Shown piece by piece: positions 16,333 through 24,511 of a DNA stretch of 64,000 bases; positions within the stretch are counted from its first letter, which is position 1, and every line of letters starts with the position of its first letter. The notes beneath the pieces are model-generated. The model was not told the origin of the DNA. It did no database searches and saw only the letters and a list, made by a program, of their open reading frames with translations. The translations under genes were made by a program, and so were the position numbers. The stretch comes from Pseudomonas sp. TH41. GTDB taxonomy: Bacteria; Pseudomonadota; Gammaproteobacteria; Pseudomonadales; Pseudomonadaceae. The DNA lies in contig NZ_JAEKFH010000001.1 in the NCBI RefSeq assembly GCF_016650695.1, forward strand, positions 62,001 through 126,000, in the 5' to 3' direction.

Positions 16333-17136
16333 CTAAATCGAAATCGCGTGGGCGTGGTTGCCCAAGGCGCGGACGACGCTGTAAACGGTCAACGCCGAGG
16401 TCTTCGGGTTGGCCAGCAGCGGTTTGCCACGCAGGCTCAGTTCGAAACCGCCAAAGGCACCGCGCGCTTCGAAGTGATGCACGTTTTCTTCGCTCGACGG
16501 GTCGGCAATCAGCGTCACATGCGTACGATCCAGGCCGAGGCCGGCCAGCGACAAGGTCGCGGCGACGTTGGCGTTTTTTGGATAAAGGTGTGCCGCTTCG
16601 CGGGCGCTGCCTTCAAAAATCACCGTGGCTTCGGTAATGCTGTCCAGGTCACAGACCTGTTCAGCGGGGGTGTTTTTCCAGGCGCGCGCCGGTTTGCGTC
16701 CGGTGTAATTGACCGAGTCCAGCCCGCCCACTTTCGCCGCCGACAGCGCGTCGATGCCGCCGATGGCGCCGGGCAGCAACTCGATGCGGGTTTGCCCGCG
16801 TTCGGCGGCGGCTTCCAGACGTTCGACCAGGCCGACTTCGGACAGCGCGCCCACCGAGACAATCAGGCAGGCGATGCCACGCTCCAGCGCCGGCAACACA
16901 TGCTCTTCAATGGCGCGGTGACCGGCGCATTCGACCAACAGGTCGGGGCGCGCGTCGGCCGGCAACGCGGTCAGCACTTGCGGAGGCTGCTTGAAACTCG
17001 CCAGCCGCTGGCGCACCAGCTCTTCAGAGCCGGCCGAGGCGATGACGTAGTCGACGCACAACTGCGGGTCTTTCTCCAGCAGTTCGAGCACGCCGACGCC
17101 AATGGCGCCGCAGCCGATCATGGTGATATGCAACAT
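16333..17136 (-). CDS. nadX: Aspartate dehydrogenase-like oxidoreductase (NadX family)
   Basis: 267 residues from ATG 17136, which has GAGG upstream. The N-terminal Rossmann motif GCGAIG is at 8-13, and the family segments ECAGH, LPGAIGGIDAL and NVAATLSLAGLG follow. The family reduces iminoaspartate (oxaloacetate plus ammonia) to L-aspartate or the reverse with NAD(P). Inside a ring-cleavage operon it may instead act on another 2-amino/2-oxo acid. From memory, a characterised P. aeruginosa homologue (PA3505) lies in a comparable neighbourhood; this should be verified. Gap to the next gene is 9 bp. Confidence 0.85.
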   Translation of the reverse strand: MLHITMIGCGAIGVGVLELLEKDPQLCVDYVIASAGSEELVRQRLASFKQPPQVLTALPADARPDLLVECAGHRAIEEHVLPALERGIACLIVSVGALSEVGLVERLEAAAERGQTRIELLPGAIGGIDALSAAKVGGLDSVNYTGRKPARAWKNTPAEQVCDLDSITEATVIFEGSAREAAHLYPKNANVAATLSLAGLGLDRTHVTLIADPSSEENVHHFEARGAFGGFELSLRGKPLLANPKTSALTVYSVVRALGNHAHAISI

Positions 17137-17146
17137 GACGAATTCC

Positions 17147-18829
17147 TCAGGCCGTGGCTTTTTGCGCTTTGGTTTCGCTGTTGGGCGGACCGGCGAATTG
17201 CGTGGCGAAGCTGCCGACGCTGAGCATGTCGACTTCCAGCAGGAACGGGCCCGGTTGACCGAGCGCGGTGTCGACAACACTGCCGAAATCCTTCAGGTCG
17301 GTGACCAGGCCGTGGCGCAGGTTCAGCGATTCAGCCAGCTTCGAGTAGTCCGGTGTGTGCAGGTCGACGTAGCAATGACGGCTGCCGTAGACCGCGTCCT
17401 GGATATTGCGGATCACGCCGTAACGCTGATCGTTCATCAGCAGAATCACCACGTTGGCGTTCTCTTGCACCAGCGTCGCCAGTTCGCCGAGGTTGAGAAT
17501 GAAACCGCCGTCACCGGCCAGGGCGAAGACTTTGCGTTCAGGCGCGGTTTCCGCCGCAGCGACTGCCGCGCCGATGCCCATCGACAGGCCTTGGCCAATG
17601 CCGCCGCCCAGGGCATGCACGCCGGAGCGCGGGTGAAACAGGGTCAGCAAGCGGTTGCCCCAGATGCTGTTGGACAACGTGACGTCGCGCACCCAGGAGA
17701 AATTGCGCCCGGTCATCGCTTGCAGTTGTTCGACCATGGCCGAGTACGGGCCGAGGTCGGCGATCAGTTGCGTGCGGGATTTTTCGCGCACGTCCTTAAG
17801 GTCGGCGAGGAACGTCGGGTCTATGTGCAGACGACCTTCCAGACGATCGGCCAGGCCTTCGAGCGCCAGCGCCGAATCACCGCAGATAAATAGCTCGCTG
17901 TTATAGCTGCGACCTTCAATGGCCGGGTTGGCGTCGATACGCAAGGTATTACGTGGCAGCTTCAACGCGTACTTGAACGTTTCGTTGCTGCGCAGGCGTG
18001 AGCCGGCGATCAGCAGGGCGTCGCAGCTTTGCAGGAACTGTTCGACCAGTTTGTTTTGCGAGAACGCGCCGAGGCAGCGCTCGTCATCTTCGTTGACCAC
18101 GCCGCGACCTTGAGTCGAGGTGATCACGCCGACGCCCATGTCCAGCAGGCGTTTGACTTGAGGCCCGGCATGCCGCGCGCCGCCGCCAAGCCACAGCAAT
18201 GGACGCGTGGCAGTGGCCAGACGTTCGGCCACCAGATCCAGCGCTTCCGGCGCGGGCACGGCCACCGGAATCGGCAGCGGCGACAAGTCGGTTGGCATCG
18301 TGATGAAGGTCGACTGGATGTCGATCGGGATCTCGACACTGACCGGACCGGTGGGGGCGGTCAGCGCGGTTTGCACGGCCAGCTTCAGGGTGCTGATCGC
18401 GGTGTCGACGCTGCGCACACGGAACGCGGCTTTCGACACGGCCTTGAGCATGGTCAGTTGGTCGCGGGCTTCATGGATGTAAGCGAATTCCTGATCCAGG
18501 TACGGCGTTTCGATCTGCCCGGTGATGTGCAGCAGCGGGGTGCCGGCGGTCAGTGCTTCGACCATGGCGCCGGCAGCGTTGCCGGCCGCGGTGCCGGTGG
18601 AGGTCAGGCATACACCCAGGCCACCGGTGGTGCGGGCATAGGCGTCGGCCATGTTAGTGGCGCCGGCTTCACCGCGGGCCATGACAAAACGAATGTTGCC
18701 ACGCACGGCGAACGCATCGAGGATCGGCATGTTGTGGATCGAAATAACGCCGAACGCGGCTTTAACGTCGCACTGTTCGAGAAATGCGGTGATGGCAGCG
18801 CCAACGGTGACAGTATTTTCATTACGCAT
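17147..18829 (-). CDS. Thiamine-diphosphate-dependent decarboxylase/lyase (AHAS-like fold)
   Basis: 560 residues from ATG 18829, overlapping the SDR stop by 8 bp. Three domains of the acetolactate-synthase/benzoylformate-decarboxylase family are visible: an N-terminal PYR domain with catalytic Glu54 (RGEAGATNMADAYAR), a central domain, and a C-terminal PP domain with the Mg-ThDP motif GDGGF...NDQRYG. It cleaves or joins a C-C bond next to a 2-oxo group. The substrate is presumably a 2-oxo acid formed in this pathway. Not a biosynthetic IlvB: no regulatory-subunit gene and the setting is catabolic. Confidence 0.88.
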   Translation of the reverse strand: MRNENTVTVGAAITAFLEQCDVKAAFGVISIHNMPILDAFAVRGNIRFVMARGEAGATNMADAYARTTGGLGVCLTSTGTAAGNAAGAMVEALTAGTPLLHITGQIETPYLDQEFAYIHEARDQLTMLKAVSKAAFRVRSVDTAISTLKLAVQTALTAPTGPVSVEIPIDIQSTFITMPTDLSPLPIPVAVPAPEALDLVAERLATATRPLLWLGGGARHAGPQVKRLLDMGVGVITSTQGRGVVNEDDERCLGAFSQNKLVEQFLQSCDALLIAGSRLRSNETFKYALKLPRNTLRIDANPAIEGRSYNSELFICGDSALALEGLADRLEGRLHIDPTFLADLKDVREKSRTQLIADLGPYSAMVEQLQAMTGRNFSWVRDVTLSNSIWGNRLLTLFHPRSGVHALGGGIGQGLSMGIGAAVAAAETAPERKVFALAGDGGFILNLGELATLVQENANVVILLMNDQRYGVIRNIQDAVYGSRHCYVDLHTPDYSKLAESLNLRHGLVTDLKDFGSVVDTALGQPGPFLLEVDMLSVGSFATQFAGPPNSETKAQKATA

Positions 18830-19619
18830 GGCGAGACAGGCCTCCAGAAACATCGATATGGCTGCCTGTGGTGTAAGCCGACAGAGGCGAGGCCAGGAAC
18901 AGGATCGCGCGGGCCGCTTCAATCGGCAGGCCCAGGCGCCCCAAGGGAATGTGTTTGCGTTGCGCCAGCTGGGCGGTCCATTGGGTCCAGTCCAGATCCC
19001 GCTCTTCACGGGCTTCGAAACGGCGGCGCCATTGCCCGGATTCGACCAGGCCAATCAGGATGCCGTTGACCCGAATGCCCTCACTGGCAAATTCGGTGGC
19101 CATCGAACGCACGAGGTTCATGACGCCTGCGCGAGCGGCCGAGGTGGCGACCATGTGCGGCTCCGGCTGGCTGGCCAGCAGCGAATTGACGCAGACGATG
19201 GCCGCATTCGTTTGGCGTTCAAGCTGTGCCTTGAACGCGCGAACCGGGTTGATCACCGAGAAAAATTTCAGGTTCAACTCTTCGGTCCAGGCGCTGTCCG
19301 TGGTGTCGGCGAAGGTCGACACCCGGCCTTGCCCAGCGTTGTTGATCAGCACGCTGGCCGGTCCCAATGCCGCGAGGCTGGCGGCGGCAAAGGCGTTGAC
19401 CGAATCGGCGTCCAGCACATTGCAGACGTGGGCCAACAACCGCGCTTCGGGGAAGCGTTGGCGTAATCCGGCCTCGGCGTTGCGCAGGCGATCTTCGTTG
19501 CGACCGCAGAAGGCCACGGCTGCGCCGGCTTCGAGCAACAACTCGACGCAGGCCAGGCCAATCCCCGAAGAACCTCCGGTGACAATCGCGGTGCTGTTGT
19601 GCAGTTGATAGAGACTCAT
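18822..19619 (-). CDS. SDR-family protein with altered catalytic tetrad
   Basis: 265 residues with a normal NAD(P) site (TGGSSGIG at 14-21, NNAG at 93-96) and Ser146, but the usual Tyr-x-x-x-Lys is replaced by Thr159-x-x-x-Arg163 (ATSAARAG). C-terminal GSHIDVSGG is family-typical. The loss of Tyr suggests changed chemistry, a non-redox role, or weak activity. It lies 1 bp after the IclR gene and overlaps the ThDP gene, so it belongs firmly to this operon. Start ATG has GAGGG. Confidence 0.87.
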   Translation of the reverse strand: MSLYQLHNSTAIVTGGSSGIGLACVELLLEAGAAVAFCGRNEDRLRNAEAGLRQRFPEARLLAHVCNVLDADSVNAFAAASLAALGPASVLINNAGQGRVSTFADTTDSAWTEELNLKFFSVINPVRAFKAQLERQTNAAIVCVNSLLASQPEPHMVATSAARAGVMNLVRSMATEFASEGIRVNGILIGLVESGQWRRRFEAREERDLDWTQWTAQLAQRKHIPLGRLGLPIEAARAILFLASPLSAYTTGSHIDVSGGLSRHA

Positions 19620-19620
19620 C

Positions 19621-20457
19621 TCAATCCCTCATCAAGGCAGTCACGCGGTGCTGGCCGTCGTGGCCAGCAGCGCTGTTGTAATTGAGCAGGCGCGACAGTT
19701 CGTCGGCGCTGCGACGCACTTGCAAGAGCAGTTCGTTGAAGTTGACGTGAGCGATCTGCGCAGTCGGGATGGTCACGCCCAATGCGGCGACAATCCGGCT
19801 CGTCTCATCACGCACCGGGGCGGCGACCGTCGAGATCGTTGACTCGAAGAAGCCTTCGCTGCTGACGAAACCGCGCTGACGGTCGGCTTGCACCAGGTCA
19901 AACAGTTCCATCACGGTTTTTGGCGTGCAGGGCGAAAACTGTTCCAAGTGATCTTCCGGGTACAGCTCGCGCAACTCGGCCAGCGACAGGTCTTCGAGCA
20001 GGATGCGGCCGAGGACGGTGGCGTGGGCGGGCAGGCGGGTACCGACGTTCACGGCACTGGAGAACACGGAGGGCGGCGAGACTTTGGCGACATAGACAAT
20101 CGAGCGGCCATCGCGCACGACCAGGTTGCTCGGGTAGTTGAGGCGGTCGCACAAACGGGCGAGTAGCGGCTGGCCGAGTTCGGTCAGTTCCAGCGAAGCC
20201 AGGTACTCAAAGCCCAGGCGCAGTACCGACATACCGAGCCGGTATTCGTTGCCGCTGCGGGTGACGAAACCCATGGTTTCCAGCGTCGTGAGCAGGCGAA
20301 AGATGGTCGATCGCGGCAGCGCCAGGCGCCGGGCCAGTTCCGGTGCGGTCAGCGTGCGATTGCGCCGGCTGAACTCGCACAGCAGCAGCAAGCCGCGCTC
20401 CAGACCTGGCACGATGTATTTGTCCTGGGCGTCCTTTAGCAGATCTGAATCGTTCAT
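19621..20457 (-). CDS. IclR-family transcriptional regulator
   Basis: 278 residues from ATG 20457 (overlapping the hydrolase stop, ATGA). The winged HTH spans ~15-75 (LTAPELARRLALPRSTIFRLLTTLE), and the effector-binding domain runs from ~90 with conserved LPAHATVLGRILL. Unusually it is embedded mid-operon rather than divergent. IclR proteins bind short palindromes and respond to pathway metabolites; GTTTYRYAGGTGAWAC sites upstream of the cluster and of the porin are candidate operators. Repressor or activator cannot be told. Confidence 0.9.
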   Translation of the reverse strand: MNDSDLLKDAQDKYIVPGLERGLLLLCEFSRRNRTLTAPELARRLALPRSTIFRLLTTLETMGFVTRSGNEYRLGMSVLRLGFEYLASLELTELGQPLLARLCDRLNYPSNLVVRDGRSIVYVAKVSPPSVFSSAVNVGTRLPAHATVLGRILLEDLSLAELRELYPEDHLEQFSPCTPKTVMELFDLVQADRQRGFVSSEGFFESTISTVAAPVRDETSRIVAALGVTIPTAQIAHVNFNELLLQVRRSADELSRLLNYNSAAGHDGQHRVTALMRD

Positions 20458-21338
20458 AGCGATGCACCTGTCAGGGATTCTTTGATGGCGAAGGCCAGAC
20501 GACCCGCTACCACACAAGGTTGTTCGATGGGGCTGGCGTGCCCGGCATCGGCAATAAGGTTGAACGTCCCGCCCAAGGCCTTGGCCAGGGTCAGGCAGCT
20601 TTCGGGAGCGGTAATGCCATCGGCTTCGCCGCAATGCACTTCGCAAGGCATCGACAGCGGCGCGTGGCGCAGCAGGTCGTCGCCGCACAACAATTCAATG
20701 GCCTGGCGATAGCCATCGGGGTTGAGCCGCGCCATGTTCCATTGCACCCAGGCCTGTGCTTTCGGGCTGGCGGTGGGTGACAGCATGTAGGCACTGCGTT
20801 GCTCGGCCATGTGTTGAATGCCCAGTTGTTCCAGGGCCTGCAGGCGTTTGCCGCGGACTTCCTGGCGCAGCAAGGCGCGCGATGGATGACCGTAACCCTG
20901 GGCGGGGCTGATCAACACCAGCCGGCTGACTCGCTGTCGGTGCACGCCGCTGGCGAATGCCGTGGCAGTGATCGCCCCGAGGGAATGACCCACCAGCACA
21001 CAGCGCTGGATGCCCAGTGCGTCTAGCATCTGCAGCAGTCGTTCGGCGTAGTCCGACGCGTCGGGGGCCAGCGATCGCAGCGGCGTGGAATCACCGTAGC
21101 CGGGAGCGTCCCAGGCAATCACCCGAGCGCTCTGGCCAAGTTCTTGCGCCACCTCCAACCACGACGCCGAGCCCGAGCCGATCCCGTGCAACAACACAAT
21201 GGCCGGCCCAGTTCCGCATTCGCGAAAGGCCTGGCGCCCGCCGGCGACCTCCAGCGTGCGCAAGGGGAAGTGCAGGGCCAGCCGTGCTTCAAGGTCAGCT
21301 GTAAGCTGCGGGACGAGATGATCGATGGCGTGCAACAT
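20454..21338 (-). CDS. Alpha/beta-fold hydrolase (possible ring-cleavage product hydrolase)
   Basis: 294 residues with the oxyanion strand LLHGIGSG at ~49-56, nucleophile Ser119 in GHSLG, a probable acid in GEADGIT and histidine in DAGHAS. This arrangement matches meta-cleavage product hydrolases (BphD/MhpC type) as well as general esterases. Beside a BphC-like dioxygenase in one operon, C-C bond hydrolysis of a ring-fission product is a sensible but unproven role. It is translationally coupled to iclR and separated from the cupin by 4 bp. Confidence 0.87.
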   Translation of the reverse strand: MLHAIDHLVPQLTADLEARLALHFPLRTLEVAGGRQAFRECGTGPAIVLLHGIGSGSASWLEVAQELGQSARVIAWDAPGYGDSTPLRSLAPDASDYAERLLQMLDALGIQRCVLVGHSLGAITATAFASGVHRQRVSRLVLISPAQGYGHPSRALLRQEVRGKRLQALEQLGIQHMAEQRSAYMLSPTASPKAQAWVQWNMARLNPDGYRQAIELLCGDDLLRHAPLSMPCEVHCGEADGITAPESCLTLAKALGGTFNLIADAGHASPIEQPCVVAGRLAFAIKESLTGASL

Positions 21339-21342
21339 GGGC

Positions 21343-21882
21343 TTATCCGCGCTTGATCGAGGCCAGAGGGTGTTCTGGCGGGTAGGTTGGGGTCAGCGGT
21401 TTTTTCGCACCGAGCATCACGCACATCAGCGCATCTTCGTCGCCGATGTTGATCTCTTCGCGGTACACGCCGGGCGGCACGGAAATCACATCACGGTCGG
21501 TGAGGATGGTTTCGAAACGCTCGCCGTCCTTCTCGATCACGACCTTGAGTTTGCCGCGCAGCACGAAGAACACTTCTTCAACGTCGGTGTGCAGGTGTGG
21601 CGGGCCTTCGTGACCGGCTGGAATCACCATGGTGGAGAACGTGAAGTTCTCCGACGGGATGGTGTTCATGTCGGTCGTTACGCCGGTGCCGCCGGTGCCG
21701 ATGTAGCGCATTTGCGCGCGACGGAATTTGGGGTCGTAGTCGGCCTGGAATTTCAGTGCGTTCCAGTCGTACTTGCGCGTGTCGTAGCGGGCGATGCGGG
21801 TTTTCATCCAGCTTTCGAGGTCGCTGCCGGCAGGCTGTTCCCAACTTTTCGGGGTGTCTTGCTGTGCTGATAAATCGGTCAT
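21343..21882 (-). CDS. Cupin-domain protein (179 aa)
   Basis: A single cupin barrel. Motif 1 is GPPHLHTDVEEVFFVLRG, with metal-type His-His-Glu positions, and a weaker motif 2 follows (DVISVPPGVYREEINIG). N-terminal ~50 residues are polar. Single cupins in catabolic operons can be dioxygenases, isomerases or sensors; the metal ligands suggest an enzyme. Start ATG has GGAGA. It lies between the SDR (18 bp) and hydrolase (4 bp) genes. Confidence 0.82.
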   Translation of the reverse strand: MTDLSAQQDTPKSWEQPAGSDLESWMKTRIARYDTRKYDWNALKFQADYDPKFRRAQMRYIGTGGTGVTTDMNTIPSENFTFSTMVIPAGHEGPPHLHTDVEEVFFVLRGKLKVVIEKDGERFETILTDRDVISVPPGVYREEINIGDEDALMCVMLGAKKPLTPTYPPEHPLASIKRG

Positions 21883-21900
21883 GGCTGTCTCCAGATCAAG

Positions 21901-22668
21901 TCAAGGCATGACGAACCCGCCGTTGACCGGCAAGGTTTGTCCAGTGATGAAACGGGCGAGGTCGGACAGCGCGAACAGCACGGCGCCGCTGACGTCTTCG
22001 GGAAGTTGCGGGCGTTGAATGGCCCGTTGGTCGTTGTACAAACGGTGACGGGCTTCGGGCACGTAGGCGGTGGCTTCGACCAGCACCAGGCCGGGCGCGA
22101 TGGCATTGACCGTGATGTTGTCGGTCCCCAGTTCGCGGGCCAGGCTGCGGGTCATGGCGATGATTGCGCCCTTGCTGGCGACATACGCCAGCAGGTTTGG
22201 TGCGCCCCACAGTGGAGTATCGGACGCCAGGTTGACGATGGCGCCATGACCGCTGGCGCGCAGGGCCGGCAGACAGGCTTTGGTCATCAACCAGGTGCCG
22301 CGCACATTGACTTGCATCACCTGATCCCAGGTGTCGAGGCTCAGTTCTTCGCAGGTCTTGCCGCCGGAATTGGTGATCGAGGCGTTGTTCACCAGACCGT
22401 CGAGCCCACCGAGCAATCGGGTGGTTTCAGCGATGCAGGCGTCGATCGAATCGGGTTGCGCAAGATCGACGGTCACGCCATGCACGGTCAGGCCTTCAGC
22501 GACCAGTTCGGCGGCTGATTGCTGGACGCGCTCGGCGAGAATATCGGCGATCACCACGTGGGCACCGGCCCGGCCAATGGCCTGGGCAAAGGCGTATCCC
22601 AAACCGCGGGCGCCTCCGGTGACCAGTACGCGACGGCCTTCGAGTAAACGGTTGAGGGTCGTCATCAT
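21901..22668 (-). CDS. SDR-family NAD(P) oxidoreductase (canonical)
   Basis: 255 residues with TGGARGLG at 17-24, NNAS at 94-97, and an intact tetrad including Ser149, Tyr162 and Lys166 (AYVASKGA). C-terminal ITGQTLPVNGGFVMP is typical. It would interconvert an alcohol and a ketone, in contrast to the altered SDR at 18822. The ATG at 22668 overlaps the permease stop by 4 bp, linking transport and catabolic genes in one transcript. Confidence 0.9.
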   Translation of the reverse strand: MMTTLNRLLEGRRVLVTGGARGLGYAFAQAIGRAGAHVVIADILAERVQQSAAELVAEGLTVHGVTVDLAQPDSIDACIAETTRLLGGLDGLVNNASITNSGGKTCEELSLDTWDQVMQVNVRGTWLMTKACLPALRASGHGAIVNLASDTPLWGAPNLLAYVASKGAIIAMTRSLARELGTDNITVNAIAPGLVLVEATAYVPEARHRLYNDQRAIQRPQLPEDVSGAVLFALSDLARFITGQTLPVNGGFVMP

Positions 22669-23441
22669 TGGGTGCTCAGCATGGCTTTGGGCATGTAGTG
22701 CAGGACGCGTTTCTCGGCCCAGACCACTGCGCCGTAAGCGAGCACACCGATCAGCGTGAGCATGACGATGGCGACGAACACACCCGCGGTGTTGCCCTGG
22801 CCTTCGGCATCGACCAGCAGGAAGCCCAGGCCTTGGTTGCCGCCGACCAATTCACCGACGGTGACGCCGATCACGGCCAGGGTCGAAGCAATGCGCAGGC
22901 CGGAGAACAGCGCGGCCATGGCCGAGGGGAATTCCACCAGGCGGAAAATCTGCCAGCGGCTGGCGTTCATGGTCCGGACCAGGTTGATCATGTCCGGGTC
23001 AACGGTGCGGATCGCCGAGAGCACGTTGATCATCACCGGGAAGAACACGATCAAAATGGCGATCAGAATCTTCGGGTAGATGGTGTAGCCCAGCCACATC
23101 ACGAACAGCGGAGCGAAGGCGACTTTCGGGGCGATTTGCAGCGCCAGAATATACGGCGACAGCATGGCCTCTGCGGCGGGCGAGAGGCCCAGCGACACGC
23201 CGATCGCGACACCGAGCAGGGCGCCCAGGCCAAAGCCGACAATGATTTCGAATGCGGTGATCAGGGTGTGTTGCAGCAAGCCGCCGGTATGCCACATCAC
23301 CAGGCTTTCCTGGGCCACCCGGCTCAATTTCGGCATGACGAATTCGGGCATGCCGAGCAGTCCCGGACCCCATTGCCAAAGCACCAGGAACAGGATCAGC
23401 AGGGCGACGCTGCCAAACACGGAGTTATTGAGGTTTTTCAT
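22665..23441 (-). CDS. ABC importer permease, SsuC/TauC type
   Basis: 258 residues with about six membrane helices and the BPD permease loop VRTMNASRWQIFRLVEFPSAMAAL (EAA-type, contacts the ATPase), characteristic of the nitrate/taurine/sulfonate importer family. It partners the binding protein at 23470 and ATPase at 24512. It has only a poor ribosome site, which suggests coupled translation. The substrate class is suggested by the downstream catabolic genes, not by the permease itself. Confidence 0.9.
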   Translation of the reverse strand: MKNLNNSVFGSVALLILFLVLWQWGPGLLGMPEFVMPKLSRVAQESLVMWHTGGLLQHTLITAFEIIVGFGLGALLGVAIGVSLGLSPAAEAMLSPYILALQIAPKVAFAPLFVMWLGYTIYPKILIAILIVFFPVMINVLSAIRTVDPDMINLVRTMNASRWQIFRLVEFPSAMAALFSGLRIASTLAVIGVTVGELVGGNQGLGFLLVDAEGQGNTAGVFVAIVMLTLIGVLAYGAVVWAEKRVLHYMPKAMLSTQ

Positions 23442-23469
23442 CGTATCGGTACCTTGTTGTCACTCGCCG

Positions 23470-24471
23470 TTATTGCGCGGCTGTTTGGGTGTCGATGAAC
23501 TGGTTGGTGTAGAGATCGTCGAGCTTCGGTTCCTGGGTGACGATGCCTTCGCTGACGTAGAACTGGCGGACCGCTTCCAGTCGCGCCGGATCGATTCGGC
23601 CCAGTACGGCCTGGTTGGCATAGACGTGCTCGACGTAGAGCTTGAAGATTTTCTCCAGCGACTCTTCCTTGCCGGCATAGGCGGGAACAGCCTTGGCAAA
23701 GGTCACTGCGGCAGCGCGCGGGTCCTGAATGATGTCGCGCATACCCTGCAGGGTGGCCTGGACGGTGCCGCGAACGATATCCGGGTGATTCTTGATGGCA
23801 TCGTCGGAGGCGAGGATCGACTGGGCCATGCTTTCGAAGATCTGCGCTTGCGGGATCAGCTTGATCTTCAACCCGGCTTCTTCGGCGTTGACCACCCAGT
23901 CCGGCACACCGGCCATCGCCACGGCTTTGTCGGCCGAGAACAGCTGCCAGACACCGGCAGGCCCGGCGGCCTGAATGTTCACATCGTTTTTGCTCAGGCC
24001 GGCTTTCCGCAGGGAGGCGAGCAAGGCGTAGTAAGTGGTGTCGGAGTAGGACATCACGGTCACCGTCTTGCCCTTGAGGTCGGTGATCGAATTGATATTT
24101 TCCGCAGCATTGGTCGCAATCATGGTGACGCCGCCGGCGCCCAGCACCGCGACGTCGCGCACCGGAATCCCATTAGCCCGTACCACAATCGGTGTATCAC
24201 CGAGGGCGCCACCGAGCATGGCGTTACCCGCACCGATCTGTTTCGCCACGTCCACACCGCCCTTGGCCGCGATGAAGTTCATGTTCAGGTTCTGGGCCGC
24301 GTAGTAACCCTTCTGCTGGGCGATGATCCACGGAGCGAAGGCCGGCAGGTTCGGCGGCGCCGGCAACAAATAGGTAACGTCGGTCGGCTGTGCTTGGGCG
24401 GTGAATGCCATGCCCAGGCCGAGTGCGAGGCCGGTGGCCTGGCTGAAGCGTTGAAACAGAGACTTGAACAT
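23470..24471 (-). CDS. ABC importer substrate-binding protein, SsuA/TauA/THI5-like
   Basis: 333 residues with a Sec signal (cleavage near AQAQPTDV). The mature protein begins with YLLPAPPNLPAFAPWIIAQQ and GYYAAQNLNMNF, the NMT1/THI5-like pattern of periplasmic proteins binding sulfonates, pyrimidine precursors or aromatic acids. Start ATG has AGGAG. It determines importer specificity; the adjacent oxygenase genes make an aromatic or heterocyclic ligand likely (inference). Confidence 0.88.
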   Translation of the reverse strand: MFKSLFQRFSQATGLALGLGMAFTAQAQPTDVTYLLPAPPNLPAFAPWIIAQQKGYYAAQNLNMNFIAAKGGVDVAKQIGAGNAMLGGALGDTPIVVRANGIPVRDVAVLGAGGVTMIATNAAENINSITDLKGKTVTVMSYSDTTYYALLASLRKAGLSKNDVNIQAAGPAGVWQLFSADKAVAMAGVPDWVVNAEEAGLKIKLIPQAQIFESMAQSILASDDAIKNHPDIVRGTVQATLQGMRDIIQDPRAAAVTFAKAVPAYAGKEESLEKIFKLYVEHVYANQAVLGRIDPARLEAVRQFYVSEGIVTQEPKLDDLYTNQFIDTQTAAQ

Positions 24472-24511
24472 GCGTACTCCTGAATCGGTTGATGGCCGCG
24501 ATGGGGGTTGG

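Noticed and set aside
17137..19054. Start of the ThDP enzyme at 19054 (635 residues)
   Set aside because: The extra N-terminus would be encoded entirely within the SDR gene. Family homology starts at the ATG 18829, overlapping the SDR stop by 8 bp.
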